Positions 1 through 8,293 of a DNA stretch of 64,000 bases are shown one piece after another. The notes under the pieces were generated by a model, which made no database searches, was not told where the DNA came from, and saw nothing but the letters and a program-made list of their open reading frames with translations. Location of the stretch: assembly GCA_902826615.1 (NCBI GenBank), contig CADEFN010000001.1, positions 558,001-622,000 on the forward strand, written 5' to 3'. This DNA comes from an uncultured Gemmatimonadota bacterium. Its GTDB lineage: Bacteria; Gemmatimonadota; Gemmatimonadetes; Gemmatimonadales; Gemmatimonadaceae. A program made the translations under genes and the position numbers. Within the stretch, counting starts at the first letter, position 1; each line of letters opens with the position of its first letter.

Positions 1-1
1 C

Positions 2-1495
2 ATGCGCGCGCTGGTCATAGTCTGGCTTCTGGGTCCCCTGGTCATCTCGTTTATTCGGGACTGGCGCCGCTGGATTTGGTGGGGTGGGCCGGTTCCCCGA
101 ACCCCCGACTTCCACGAGCGCCGGGCCGAGCGGATGATCGAGACCCTCGCCAGGCTGGGGCCCTCGTTTGTGAAGATGGCCCAGGTTTTCTCATCCCGGT
201 CTGACCTGATCCCCGAGCCATACGTCGGGGCGCTCTCGTCCCTCACCGACCAGGTGCCACCCGTTCCACTCGCCGCCATCCGGCACGAAGTGGAACACGC
301 CTATGGGTGCCCCCCCGAGCAGCTCTTCGAACGCTTTGAAAACGAGCCCCTCGCCGCGGCCTCACTCGGTCAGGTGCATCGTGCCCGGTACAAGGGGCGC
401 GAGGTGGTCATCAAGGTGCTGCGCCCGGGAGTCGAGGAACTGGTGCGCAAGGATCTCGCGGTCTTCAAACCACTCGTGCGCTGGTTCGAACGCCGCTTCC
501 CCAACCCGCACGTTCGCAATGCACGCACCGTCATCGACGAGTTTGCCAAACGGGTGTGGGAAGAGATGGACTTCATGCAGGAGGCGGCGAATGCCACAGA
601 GATTCGCGCCAACTTCCGTGGCAACCCGCGCATCATCGTGCCCGAGGTGATCCCCGAACTCACCCGGCGTCGCACTCTGGTGCTGGAGTATGTGGAAGGG
701 ACGCGCGTGGATCGCATGCAGCCGCGCCCCGGCGGCCCATCGCACGACCCGGGTGGGGTGGTGAGCCATGTGATGGAGCTGTACCTCAAGATGATGCTGG
801 TCGACGGCTTTTTTCACGCCGATCCGCATCCAGGCAACGTGCTCGTGGCACCTGATGGCCGCATTGTCATCCTCGACTTCGGGATGGTCATTCGCGTGCC
901 CAAACAGCTGCGTGCCGATCTCGTGATGACAGTCTTCGCTGCCATCCGTCGAGACACCGACGGAATTCTGAACGGTTTCCGGGCACTGGGCCTGCTCGAA
1001 GCGGGATCGACCAACGACCAACTGAGGCCGATGGCCGACCGCCTCATGCTGATTGCCTACGACCCCGCCACCATGGCCGAGCGCGTGCAACTCCTGGCCC
1101 AGGAAGTGATCACCACGCTCTACGACTGGCCGGTGCGGCTCTCCGACGAGATGGTCTACTTTGCCCGCACCGCGGCGCTCATCGAAGGACTTGGTGTGCG
1201 GTACGACCCGTACTTCAACGCCATCAACTTTGCGGCGCCCATCGCCATTCGCATGCGCGGCGATATCATGCGTTCACTCGACCTGGAGAACGGCAAGTCA
1301 ATCATCGACTACCCCACGGTGGTAGGCGCTGTACTCGGCAAAGCCGCCCGTGTGGTCGCTGACTGGTGGACGGGCCTGACGAGTCCACGGTCAGTCGTTG
1401 GGAATGGCTCATCCAACGGGCATCATCATGCGCATGGCAACGGCGCCACAACGACGCGCGCGCTGCCGCGTGGCACCCCCGAAGACGTGCCTTGA
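2..1495 (+). CDS. ABC1/UbiB-family atypical protein kinase-like protein, possibly 5'-truncated
   Basis: The 497-residue protein has the atypical-kinase core of the UbiB/ADCK/ABC1 family, linked to isoprenoid-quinone or lipid metabolism at the membrane. A hydrophobic, Trp-rich segment lies at residues 1-28. A KMAQ version of the family KxGQ motif follows at 58-61, the Ala-rich loop at about 118-124 (AAASLGQ), the ATP lysine at K138, the catalytic stretch HADPHPGN at 272-279 and DFG at 292-294. KMAQ instead of KxGQ is a visible variation. The last 40 residues are a low-complexity Gly/Asn/His tail. The first ATG is one base from the window edge, so a longer N-terminus cannot be excluded. The substrate cannot be read from the sequence. 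Confidence 0.88.
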   Translation: MRALVIVWLLGPLVISFIRDWRRWIWWGGPVPRTPDFHERRAERMIETLARLGPSFVKMAQVFSSRSDLIPEPYVGALSSLTDQVPPVPLAAIRHEVEHAYGCPPEQLFERFENEPLAAASLGQVHRARYKGREVVIKVLRPGVEELVRKDLAVFKPLVRWFERRFPNPHVRNARTVIDEFAKRVWEEMDFMQEAANATEIRANFRGNPRIIVPEVIPELTRRRTLVLEYVEGTRVDRMQPRPGGPSHDPGGVVSHVMELYLKMMLVDGFFHADPHPGNVLVAPDGRIVILDFGMVIRVPKQLRADLVMTVFAAIRRDTDGILNGFRALGLLEAGSTNDQLRPMADRLMLIAYDPATMAERVQLLAQEVITTLYDWPVRLSDEMVYFARTAALIEGLGVRYDPYFNAINFAAPIAIRMRGDIMRSLDLENGKSIIDYPTVVGAVLGKAARVVADWWTGLTSPRSVVGNGSSNGHHHAHGNGATTTRALPRGTPEDVP

Positions 1496-1543
1496 CGCCG
1501 TGTGGCGAGGGGGCACTGTTTAGCTGTCCTACAATCCCCCCTC

Positions 1544-2125
1544 ATGACCACAACACGGCGGTCCTTCCTGGGCACCGCAGCAGGTATTGGCAGTGCAGCC
1601 GCACTTGCCGACTGGGCCCTGGTGCACGAGGCCCTGGCTCATGCCGCCGAGGCTGTGGCCCAGCAGCCGCCACCCCGTTTCACACACCTCACAGCTGACG
1701 AGGGACGCGAGCTGGCGGCCATCGCCGAACGCATTGTCCCCACCACGAATACTCCAGGGGCGCGCGAAGCGGGGGCGGTCTTTTTCATGGACAAGGCCTT
1801 CGGCACCTTCGAGAAGGCCGCACTTCCCGTCGTGAAGAAGGGGCTGGCTGAGCTCCCCGCACGGGTGGCCAAACGGCAAAAGGGTGCCAAATCGTTCGCA
1901 GCGCTCCCGGTCGCTGATCAGGACGCCATTCTCATCGACCTCGAGTCGGGCGAGTTCTTCGGTGCCGTGCGATATCTCACCATGGTCGGCGTGTTCGGCA
2001 ACCCGTCCCACGGTGGCAATCGGGGAGGTGTCGGCTGGAAGTTGATCGGGTTCGAGCCCAAACCGAGTCATGCGCCTCCCTTTGGCTACTACGACGCACA
2101 GCTGGTCAAGCGGGGCAAGTCATGA
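1544..2125 (+). CDS. Tat-exported gluconate 2-dehydrogenase subunit 3-like protein
   Basis: This 193-residue protein starts with a twin-arginine signal (TTRRSFLGTAAG) followed by an Ala-rich hydrophobic stretch, so it should be exported folded. The middle and end (residues about 50-190, with VPTTNTPGAREAG near 65-77 and GGNRGGVGW) match the small subunit family that accompanies GMC-type flavoprotein dehydrogenases. The ATG at 1544 is preferred over an upstream GTG because it places the RR motif at the N-terminus. Its stop overlaps the next start by four bases (ATGA), so the two subunits are probably translationally coupled. The flavoprotein partner has no Tat signal of its own and is probably carried out with this subunit (inference from the family). 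Confidence 0.85.
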   Translation: MTTTRRSFLGTAAGIGSAAALADWALVHEALAHAAEAVAQQPPPRFTHLTADEGRELAAIAERIVPTTNTPGAREAGAVFFMDKAFGTFEKAALPVVKKGLAELPARVAKRQKGAKSFAALPVADQDAILIDLESGEFFGAVRYLTMVGVFGNPSHGGNRGGVGWKLIGFEPKPSHAPPFGYYDAQLVKRGKS

Positions 2126-3768
2126 CCCAGACGACGGCACGTTATCCGGTCTCCTCCACGGTCGACTTCGTCATCGTCGGTTCGGGCGCAGCGGGCGGGA
2201 TCATGGCGAAAGAGCTGAGCACGAAGGGCTTCTCCGTGGTTGTCCTCGAGCAGGGGCCGCGGCTGCATCCCTCGCAGTTCGATCACGACGAGTACAAGTT
2301 CTTCTTCCAGAACTACATCAACACCAAACAACCAATTACCTGGCGCGAGACCGCAGCAAACGAGGCGAAGCTCAAGCCCGGGGCGGTCTGGTACGCCCAG
2401 CTGGTGGGTGGGAGCAGTGTGCACTTCACGGCCAATTTCTGGCGCTTCCGTCCCATCGACTTCATCGAACGCAGCAAGATCGGAGCAATCCCCGGCTCGA
2501 CCCTCGTGGATTGGCCCATTCGCTACGAGGAACTGGAGCCGTACTACACCAAGGTCGACTGGGAAATCGGTGTCAGTGGTGCGCCGGGCTGGAATGACGC
2601 ACCACGATCTCGGCCCTATCCCATGCCTCCCCTCCCGGTGAAGTCGTCGGGGGTGCTGTTCGAACAAGGGGCGCGCAAAATGGGCTGGCATCCCTTTCCC
2701 GCCCCCATGGCGATCAACTCGCGAGAGCACAATGGTCGCGCGGCCTGTGCGCAGTGTGGGTACTGCATGGGCTACGGCTGCGAGTACGGCGCCAAGAGCA
2801 CCAGTCTGTCGGCCATGATTCCGCTGGCCGAGCGGACCGGGAAATGTGAGATCCGACCTAACAGTTACGTGCGCAAGGTCGAGGTGGACGCCAAAGGACG
2901 CGCCACCGGGGTGATCTACTTCGATGGAGAACGACGCGAGCAGTTCCAGCGCGCGCGCGCCGTGGTGCTCTGTGGCAACGGGGCGGAGACACCGCGCCTC
3001 CTCCTCATGTCCAAGAGCAATCGCTTCCCCAACGGACTGGCCAACTCGTCAGGCATGGTCGGTCAGAATCTGATGTTCAATGGCGGCACGATTGTGCAGG
3101 GTGTGTACGAACACCCGCTCAACGAGTTCAAGGGTCCGCAGGTGACGCGGATTGCCCTCGACTGGTACGACTCCGACCCCAGGCGCGGATTTTATGGCGG
3201 CGGTGGCATGGACGCCCGCGGCGACATCATGCTGCCGATCATGTTCGCCCTTGCCGGTGGCGACCCCAAAGCAAGAAAGTGGGGCGCGGCGCACAAGCAG
3301 TTTCTGGAGCAGGCCTTCACGCGCAACATGTCAGTGTTCGGTCACTCCACGTCGTTGCCCGTCGCCACCAACACCATCACCCTGGATGCGAAAGAGAAGG
3401 ACGCCTGGGGATTGCCGGCCATCCGTGTGACGTACCGCGATCACGCCGACGACCTCAAGATGATGAAGTTCCTGCAGGATCGTGCGGTGGAGTTGCATCA
3501 GGCGGCCGGAGCAAAGCAGTACTGGACCAATCCCATCCAGGTGTCCGGCGGCACGGCACACTTGTTAGGCACCTGTCGCATGGGCAACGACCCGAAGACC
3601 AGTGTCATCGACAAGTGGCATCGCTCCCACGACGTGAAGAATCTCTTCCTGTGTGATGGCAGCAGTCTGGTGACGAGTGGGCGCGGTCAGCCGACGATGA
3701 CGATCATGGCGCTGGCCTTCCGCGCCGGCGAGAAAATCGCCGAGTTTGCCAAACGAGGTGAGGTGTAA
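2122..3768 (+). CDS. GMC-family FAD-dependent dehydrogenase (gluconate dehydrogenase large-subunit type)
   Basis: A 548-residue flavoprotein of the glucose-methanol-choline oxidoreductase family. The FAD-binding dinucleotide fold is clear at residues 15-30 (GSGAAGG), the second GMC signature at 96-108 (GGSSVHFTANFWR) and the C-terminal domain at about 478-545, with H480 in HLLGTCRMG followed by CDGSSLVTSGRGQPT. Four cysteines at 209, 212, 215 and 220 form a CxxCxxC-x4-C cluster, common in this subgroup. It likely oxidises an alcohol or aldose in the periplasm with its small-subunit partner just upstream. No cytochrome c subunit is encoded nearby, so the electron acceptor is unknown. The actual sugar or alcohol substrate cannot be inferred. 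Confidence 0.9.
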   Translation: MTQTTARYPVSSTVDFVIVGSGAAGGIMAKELSTKGFSVVVLEQGPRLHPSQFDHDEYKFFFQNYINTKQPITWRETAANEAKLKPGAVWYAQLVGGSSVHFTANFWRFRPIDFIERSKIGAIPGSTLVDWPIRYEELEPYYTKVDWEIGVSGAPGWNDAPRSRPYPMPPLPVKSSGVLFEQGARKMGWHPFPAPMAINSREHNGRAACAQCGYCMGYGCEYGAKSTSLSAMIPLAERTGKCEIRPNSYVRKVEVDAKGRATGVIYFDGERREQFQRARAVVLCGNGAETPRLLLMSKSNRFPNGLANSSGMVGQNLMFNGGTIVQGVYEHPLNEFKGPQVTRIALDWYDSDPRRGFYGGGGMDARGDIMLPIMFALAGGDPKARKWGAAHKQFLEQAFTRNMSVFGHSTSLPVATNTITLDAKEKDAWGLPAIRVTYRDHADDLKMMKFLQDRAVELHQAAGAKQYWTNPIQVSGGTAHLLGTCRMGNDPKTSVIDKWHRSHDVKNLFLCDGSSLVTSGRGQPTMTIMALAFRAGEKIAEFAKRGEV

Positions 3769-4285
3769 CCTGGAGGCGCAGGCATTCACCCAGCGTGGCG
3801 CACGCTCGAGTTCCATGCTCGTCGGGCTCAGCATTGCCCTCGTCGTAGAGTCCGTGGCGGTGCACGCCCTCATCGGCAAACGCTGGCCCATCGCGGACCT
3901 CGTCCTGATCGTCACCAACGTGTGGACCCTGTGGTATCTGCGCCGGCATTATCGCGCCGTCGGCGAGAACCCGGTTGTGGTAGACAACGAAGGAATACTC
4001 ATCCGGCACGGACTATCGATCTCGGCGCGGGTTCCCTGGTCGCAGGTGGTCGCGGTAACACGTCCCGAGTGGAAGGATCAGCCCACCGACGCCACCAGGC
4101 ACTTCCTCAAGTTGTCCGGGGGGGATGACCCTAACATCCTCGTGCGTGTGGATCCTCCCGTCGTCACGTCGCTCATGGCGGGTCTCAAGAGGCAGGTGGC
4201 GTTGTTTGGCCTGCGATTGGACGACCCCGCGGGTTTTGTGTCTGCTGTGGACAGGGACTCCCGCATTTCCGGGCGCGACGGCTAG
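3758..4285 (+). CDS. small membrane protein with PH-like C-terminal domain
   Basis: About 175 residues. Two hydrophobic segments (GLSIALVVESVAVHALI and ADLVLIVTNVWTLWYL) are followed by a soluble domain of about 110 residues with the strand pattern and the VPWSQVVAV stretch typical of bacterial PH-like proteins. The start is uncertain: a TTG at 3746, a GTG at 3758 and an ATG at 3815 are all in frame and none has a convincing Shine-Dalgarno sequence. The GTG is used here, giving an 11-base overlap with the GMC gene. It may be co-transcribed with the dehydrogenase, but a functional link is only inferred from position. Confidence 0.6.
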   Translation: MRCNLEAQAFTQRGARSSSMLVGLSIALVVESVAVHALIGKRWPIADLVLIVTNVWTLWYLRRHYRAVGENPVVVDNEGILIRHGLSISARVPWSQVVAVTRPEWKDQPTDATRHFLKLSGGDDPNILVRVDPPVVTSLMAGLKRQVALFGLRLDDPAGFVSAVDRDSRISGRDG

Positions 4286-4288
4286 CGG

Positions 4289-5008
4289 TCACCCCTTCCG
4301 GCGCCGCGGCTCGGCGTCGGGTTCTTCCTTCGGCGCCGGGTAACGCATGCGCCCGAGAATCACCGACGCTCGCCGCGAGGCGATCGATCCCTTCGGTGAC
4401 CAACGTCGAGGTGCAGGCAACACCGCCGCCAGCCGCGCCGCTTCATCGCGCGTGAGCGCCTTCGCCGACTTCCTGAAGTGGGTCTGTGCCGCCATCTCGG
4501 CGCCGAACACCCCATCACCCCATTCGGCAAGATTCAGGTAGAGATCCAGCACGCGTTCCTTGGAGAGGCAGACTTCAAGGACCAGTGTGAGGTACGCCTC
4601 ATACCCCTTCCGGATGAACGAACGTCCTTCCCAGAGGAAGATGTTCTTGGCGACCTGCTGCGTGATGGTCGACGCGCCCCGCAGGCGCTTTCCCCGTTTG
4701 GCCCGCTCCATCGCGTTCTGGATCTCTTCCAGATCGAAGCCGAAGTGCAGGTAGAATCGGTCGTCCTCACTGGCCAGGACAGCCCGACGCAGGTGTGGGG
4801 AGATCTCGTCACGCCCCACCACGTCGCGCTTTGGATAGATGGGTCGCTTGCCTTCGAATAGCCGCTGCCCCGCACGCCGCAACATCACCATGGTGGTGAA
4901 GGGCTGAATGAGATTCATGGGGAGAATCAGCACCCATGGTCCCACCAGCCCCACGACCATGAGGATGACGACAGCGCGCTTGAGTTTACGGAGGAGGCCG
5001 CTTTTCAC
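4289..5008 (-). CDS. mtgA: monofunctional peptidoglycan glycosyltransferase
   Basis: A 239-residue GT51 enzyme that polymerises lipid II into glycan strands. One N-terminal membrane segment (residues 12-32) anchors it in the inner membrane. The catalytic glutamate E81 lies in ASEDDRFYLHFG, and the family motifs GASTITQQVAKN (111-122) and the later LYLNLAEWGDGVFGAEMA stretch are present. There is no transpeptidase domain, so it is MtgA-type rather than a class A PBP. EDDRF replaces the more usual EDQRF. It converges with the gene at 3758-4285 and is divergent from the muramidase gene starting at 5074; the 65-base gap should hold both promoters. Confidence 0.93.
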   Translation of the reverse strand: MKSGLLRKLKRAVVILMVVGLVGPWVLILPMNLIQPFTTMVMLRRAGQRLFEGKRPIYPKRDVVGRDEISPHLRRAVLASEDDRFYLHFGFDLEEIQNAMERAKRGKRLRGASTITQQVAKNIFLWEGRSFIRKGYEAYLTLVLEVCLSKERVLDLYLNLAEWGDGVFGAEMAAQTHFRKSAKALTRDEAARLAAVLPAPRRWSPKGSIASRRASVILGRMRYPAPKEEPDAEPRRRKG

Positions 5009-5073
5009 GCGCGAAAGGTAGGGGACCGGGGTGTGCGGAGGCGAGGTGGCGAGCGGGTGGGTAAGATTGACGC

Positions 5074-6282
5074 ATGACTACACGTCTCCTCGCTCTCTTT
5101 GCCGTGGCGGTGTCGGTACTTGGTGCCGCGCCGGTCCGGGCACAACGCGTCCGCACCGGGCTCGAAGTGCTGCTCACTGACTCGTTGCACCTGATCAAGG
5201 GCAAACGTGTCGGTCTCATCACCAACCACACCGGGGTGGGACCACTGGGGAAAAGCAGTGCCGATCTGCTGCACGCCGCGCCCGGTGTGAAACTCACCGC
5301 TCTCTTTGGTCCCGAACACGGGATTCGTGGCCAGGCGGCCGCCGGCGATCACGTGGCATCCTCCGTCGACTCGGTCACGGGCGTCCCCGTGCATTCGCTC
5401 TACGGCAGCACACGTGTCCCCACCGCCGAGATGCTCAAGGATGTGGATGTGCTGCTCTACGACATTCAGGACGTGGGGGCGCGCTTCTATACCTATCCCT
5501 GGACCATGGCCCTCTCGGCCGAGGCCGCGCAGAAGCCGTTCATCGTCCTCGACCGCCCCAACCTCATTCGCAACGATCGGGTGGACGGGGGCGTGCTCGA
5601 CCCCAAGTTCCGCTCCTTTGTCGGGCAGTACCCGGTGGCCCTCAGGTACGGCCTCACGATTGGCGAACTCGCGCGGTACCTCGTGGGAACGGGACAGGTC
5701 AAGGCGAACATCACGGTTGTCCCCATGCAGAACTACAAGCCGGAGATGTGGTGGAATGAAAACGGCCTGGGCTGGATCAATCCCTCGCCCAACATCCGCT
5801 CGGGCGATGCGGCGCTCCTGTACACCGGCACGGCATTGTTTGAAGGAACGAACCTGTCCGAAGGGCGTGGCACACCGACGCCATTCCAGATGATCGGTGC
5901 AGGGTGGCTGACGGATGCGGGCGCCATTGCGCGCGAGCTCAACAAGAAGGGCATTCCCGGCGTGGTCTTTGACTCCACCAGCCAGCTGGTAGAGAAGGGT
6001 CAGAAGTGGGGTGGCGAGACGATTCCCGTGATCCTGGTGGTGGTGAGCGATCGCGAGAAGGTGAACCCGACGCAGGTCGGCCTCGAGATGCTGCGCGCGA
6101 TTTACGTGCGGCATCGCGCCGACTTCAAGTGGCGAGAGCAGCATATGGACCGGCTCTTCGGTTCTACCCGAGGGCGCAAGGCGGTGGAGAAGAAGGGCGG
6201 CATCGAAGCGCTCCTGCCCATCCTGGCCCGGGAGTCGGCCGCTTTCGCCACGCGCACGGCACCCTACCGACTTTACCGTTAG
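5074..6282 (+). CDS. namZ: DUF1343 / NamZ-type exo-beta-N-acetylmuramidase, secreted
   Basis: A 402-residue protein with a signal peptide (cleavage expected after VRAQ, residue 24) and the DUF1343 fold. Conserved stretches are LITNHTG (48-54), FGPEHGIRG (78-86), DIQDVGARFYTY (130-141), SPNIRS and LFEGTNLSEGRGT (about 243-270). Members of this family remove terminal MurNAc from peptidoglycan fragments, so a role in cell-wall turnover or recycling is likely. The gene faces away from mtgA across a short shared promoter region, pairing a wall-building with a wall-degrading enzyme. The stop codon TAG is embedded in a GTTAGGC heptamer. Confidence 0.87.
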   Translation: MTTRLLALFAVAVSVLGAAPVRAQRVRTGLEVLLTDSLHLIKGKRVGLITNHTGVGPLGKSSADLLHAAPGVKLTALFGPEHGIRGQAAAGDHVASSVDSVTGVPVHSLYGSTRVPTAEMLKDVDVLLYDIQDVGARFYTYPWTMALSAEAAQKPFIVLDRPNLIRNDRVDGGVLDPKFRSFVGQYPVALRYGLTIGELARYLVGTGQVKANITVVPMQNYKPEMWWNENGLGWINPSPNIRSGDAALLYTGTALFEGTNLSEGRGTPTPFQMIGAGWLTDAGAIARELNKKGIPGVVFDSTSQLVEKGQKWGGETIPVILVVVSDREKVNPTQVGLEMLRAIYVRHRADFKWREQHMDRLFGSTRGRKAVEKKGGIEALLPILARESAAFATRTAPYRLYR

Positions 6283-6286
6283 GCTC

Positions 6287-6922
6287 ATGCATCTCGCGCT
6301 GTTTGGCGGCACCGGGCGCACCGGCCGCCGCATTCTTGGGCAGGCACTCGCCAATGGGCATACGGTCGCGGCGCTGGCCCGCGATCCATCGCGGCTGTCG
6401 GCCACCCATTCCTTCACGGTGGTGAGAGGTGACGTCCTGGACGCCGTGGCCGTGGGACGAACGGTGGCGGGCGCCGGTGCGGTCCTGGTGGCTCTTGGTG
6501 GTGGCTCGGTACAGGATCCCGGAACCGCCCGGTCCGAGGGGATGCGGACGATCGTGGCGGCGATGGAGCAGGCGGGGGTGCGTCGTGTCGTCGCGTTAGG
6601 AGGGGCCGGCGTGCTGGATGCCGTGCCGGGGCCAGGGCTACGCCAGGAACAGGCAGGGTACCCCGCGGTGTTCAGCCTCGTGTCGCGCGAACACCGCAAG
6701 GCGTGGGAGGTGCTCGCCGCGTCAGACCTCGATTGGACCTTTGTCTGCCCGCCCGATATTCCGGATGCGGAACCGGTGGGACACTACATCGTCTCAGCAG
6801 ACGTCTTCCCGGAGGGAGGCTCGCGCAGCATCCCCAACGGTGACGTGGCCGCCTTCATGCTGGCAGAGGTGAGCCGGCGGCAATACGTGCGGCGGCGCGT
6901 GGGCATTACGACGCGTCTTTAG
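6287..6922 (+). CDS. NAD(P)-binding NmrA/BVR-B-like atypical short-chain reductase
   Basis: A 211-residue Rossmann protein with the atypical SDR glycine motif GGTGRTGRR at residues 8-16 and the usual alternating strand-helix pattern (ALARDPSRL, VVRGDVLD, VVALGGAGVLD). This fits the SDR_a5/NmrA-like group that includes flavin or biliverdin reductase B. No classical YxxxK pair is visible, which is normal for this group. It starts four bases after the muramidase stop and so is probably in the same transcript; any metabolic link to wall turnover is unclear. Confidence 0.8.
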   Translation: MHLALFGGTGRTGRRILGQALANGHTVAALARDPSRLSATHSFTVVRGDVLDAVAVGRTVAGAGAVLVALGGGSVQDPGTARSEGMRTIVAAMEQAGVRRVVALGGAGVLDAVPGPGLRQEQAGYPAVFSLVSREHRKAWEVLAASDLDWTFVCPPDIPDAEPVGHYIVSADVFPEGGSRSIPNGDVAAFMLAEVSRRQYVRRRVGITTRL

Positions 6923-6930
6923 GGGAGTCC

Positions 6931-6953
6931 GTCCCGCAAGCGCGGGACTCTTT
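6931..6953 (+). terminator. hairpin, putative intrinsic terminator
   Basis: GTCCCGC (6931-6937) and GCGGGAC (6942-6948) form a perfect 7-bp stem with an AAGC loop, followed by TCTTTCC. It lies 9 bases after the stop of the reductase gene and probably ends the namZ transcript. The T tract is short. Confidence 0.5.
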
Positions 6954-6970
6954 CCGAGGGCGCCACGGGA

Positions 6971-6997
6971 GGTCATTCCCGCGAAGACGGGCCCACG
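6971..6997. repeat. REP-like half element
   Basis: This stretch (ATTCCCGCGAAGACGGGCCCA core) resembles one half of the palindromic elements at 26971-27033 and 28103-28200: TTCCC, a short G/C stem with a GAAG loop, then GGGCCCA. It is a single, degenerate copy between two operons. Confidence 0.35.
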
Positions 6998-7048
6998 CGA
7001 CCCCCGGGGCTGAAACCTCCCCCTCCGGGCGGGCGTAGGCCCGTCACC

Positions 7049-8290
7049 ATGTCACTCTTCGAAGGCATCCGCCTCGCCCTGGCTCAGATCCGGGCCCAGA
7101 AGCTCAAAAGCTTCTTCACCCTCCTCGGGGTGACCATCGGCGTGATGTTCCTCATCGCCATCGTGTCCATCGTCAGTGGCATGGGTCGCTTCATGGAAGA
7201 GGACCTCGTGGGGAAGCTCATCCCCAAGAACAGCTTCGAGTTACGCCGCCGCCCCAACATGGTCATGGGTGACGTCGACGAGGCCGAATGGCGTGAATGG
7301 GCGGCCCGGCCCCGACTCCGCGAAGACGACATCAAACCCGTCATCGAACAGCTGCCCGCGTCAGCCACGTGGGCGTACTACTCCGAAGACAACGTCACGG
7401 TTGAGTCCAAGTACGGGCGCCCGAAGTCCATCTCCCTGACTGTCGTAGATGGTGAGTGGTTCGGTCAGAAGAACATGTCGGTCACCTCGGGGCGACTCCC
7501 CTCGTCCCAGGAGCTGGACCTCGGCTCTACAGTCGCGGTGATCGGCGAGGATGTCCGCAATCACTTCTTCCCGGGCATCGATCCGGTTGGTCGCGAACTC
7601 ATCATCGGAGCCATTCCCTATCAGGTGATCGGAGTTGCCGAGTCGCAGGGCAGTGCCTTCGGTATCTCCCTCGACAAGTTCGCCGTGGTACCCTACAAAA
7701 CGGCAGCAAGGCGGCTGGTCAACCCGACTCGCATCATCGACGGCATCATCATCAAGCTCCCCGATGACCAGCAGATGCAGGCGGTCAAGGAAGACATCCG
7801 GGTCTTCATGCGTGCGCATCGGGGTCTGCGGCCGTCACAAAAGGACAACTTCTCGCTGCAAACGGCGGATAGTGCCCTCGAATTCTGGAAGAAGATCCAG
7901 GGCTTTCTGGTGCTCGCCGGCATAGCCCTTCCGGCGATCGGGTTGCTGGTGGGATCGATCGTGATCATGAACATCATGCTGGTGGCGGTCGCCGAACGGA
8001 CGCGTGAGATCGGTGTGCGCAAGGCACTGGGGGCACGCCGGCGGGACATTCTGGCGCAGTTCCTGGTGGAATCCACGACCCTCGCCCTCCTCGGCGCCGC
8101 GTTAGGCATCGCCAGCGGCTTCGGACTCGCCAAACTCATCTCGGCGTTCTCACCATTGCCGGCCACGGTGGAGCTCTGGTCGGTCGTCGTTGGGGTGGTG
8201 GTGGGCTGTACGGTCGGCATCGTGTCGGGCGTCTACCCTGCCAGCCGTGCGTCGCGGCTCGACCCTGTCACCGCGCTGCGGTCGGAGTAA
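7049..8290 (+). CDS. MacB-like ABC transporter permease (MacB_PCD-FtsX)
   Basis: A 413-residue membrane permease. TM1 is near residues 22-45, a periplasmic MacB_PCD domain follows (about 50-285), and three C-terminal helices of the FtsX domain end in YPASRASRLDPVTALR, the typical family finish. The stretch ERTREIGVRKALGA precedes the last helices. MacB-type permeases couple cytoplasmic ATPase action to periplasmic substrate movement. The ATPase is not fused and is not encoded next to this gene. It lies three bases upstream of a paralogous permease, so the two probably form a heterodimer (inference). Confidence 0.87.
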   Translation: MSLFEGIRLALAQIRAQKLKSFFTLLGVTIGVMFLIAIVSIVSGMGRFMEEDLVGKLIPKNSFELRRRPNMVMGDVDEAEWREWAARPRLREDDIKPVIEQLPASATWAYYSEDNVTVESKYGRPKSISLTVVDGEWFGQKNMSVTSGRLPSSQELDLGSTVAVIGEDVRNHFFPGIDPVGRELIIGAIPYQVIGVAESQGSAFGISLDKFAVVPYKTAARRLVNPTRIIDGIIIKLPDDQQMQAVKEDIRVFMRAHRGLRPSQKDNFSLQTADSALEFWKKIQGFLVLAGIALPAIGLLVGSIVIMNIMLVAVAERTREIGVRKALGARRRDILAQFLVESTTLALLGAALGIASGFGLAKLISAFSPLPATVELWSVVVGVVVGCTVGIVSGVYPASRASRLDPVTALRSE

Positions 8291-8293
8291 CTC

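Noticed and set aside
5005-6699. Long open frame on the minus strand
   Set aside because: It lies fully across the namZ gene and reductase on the other strand, has no recognisable domain, and long antisense frames are expected at this G+C content.
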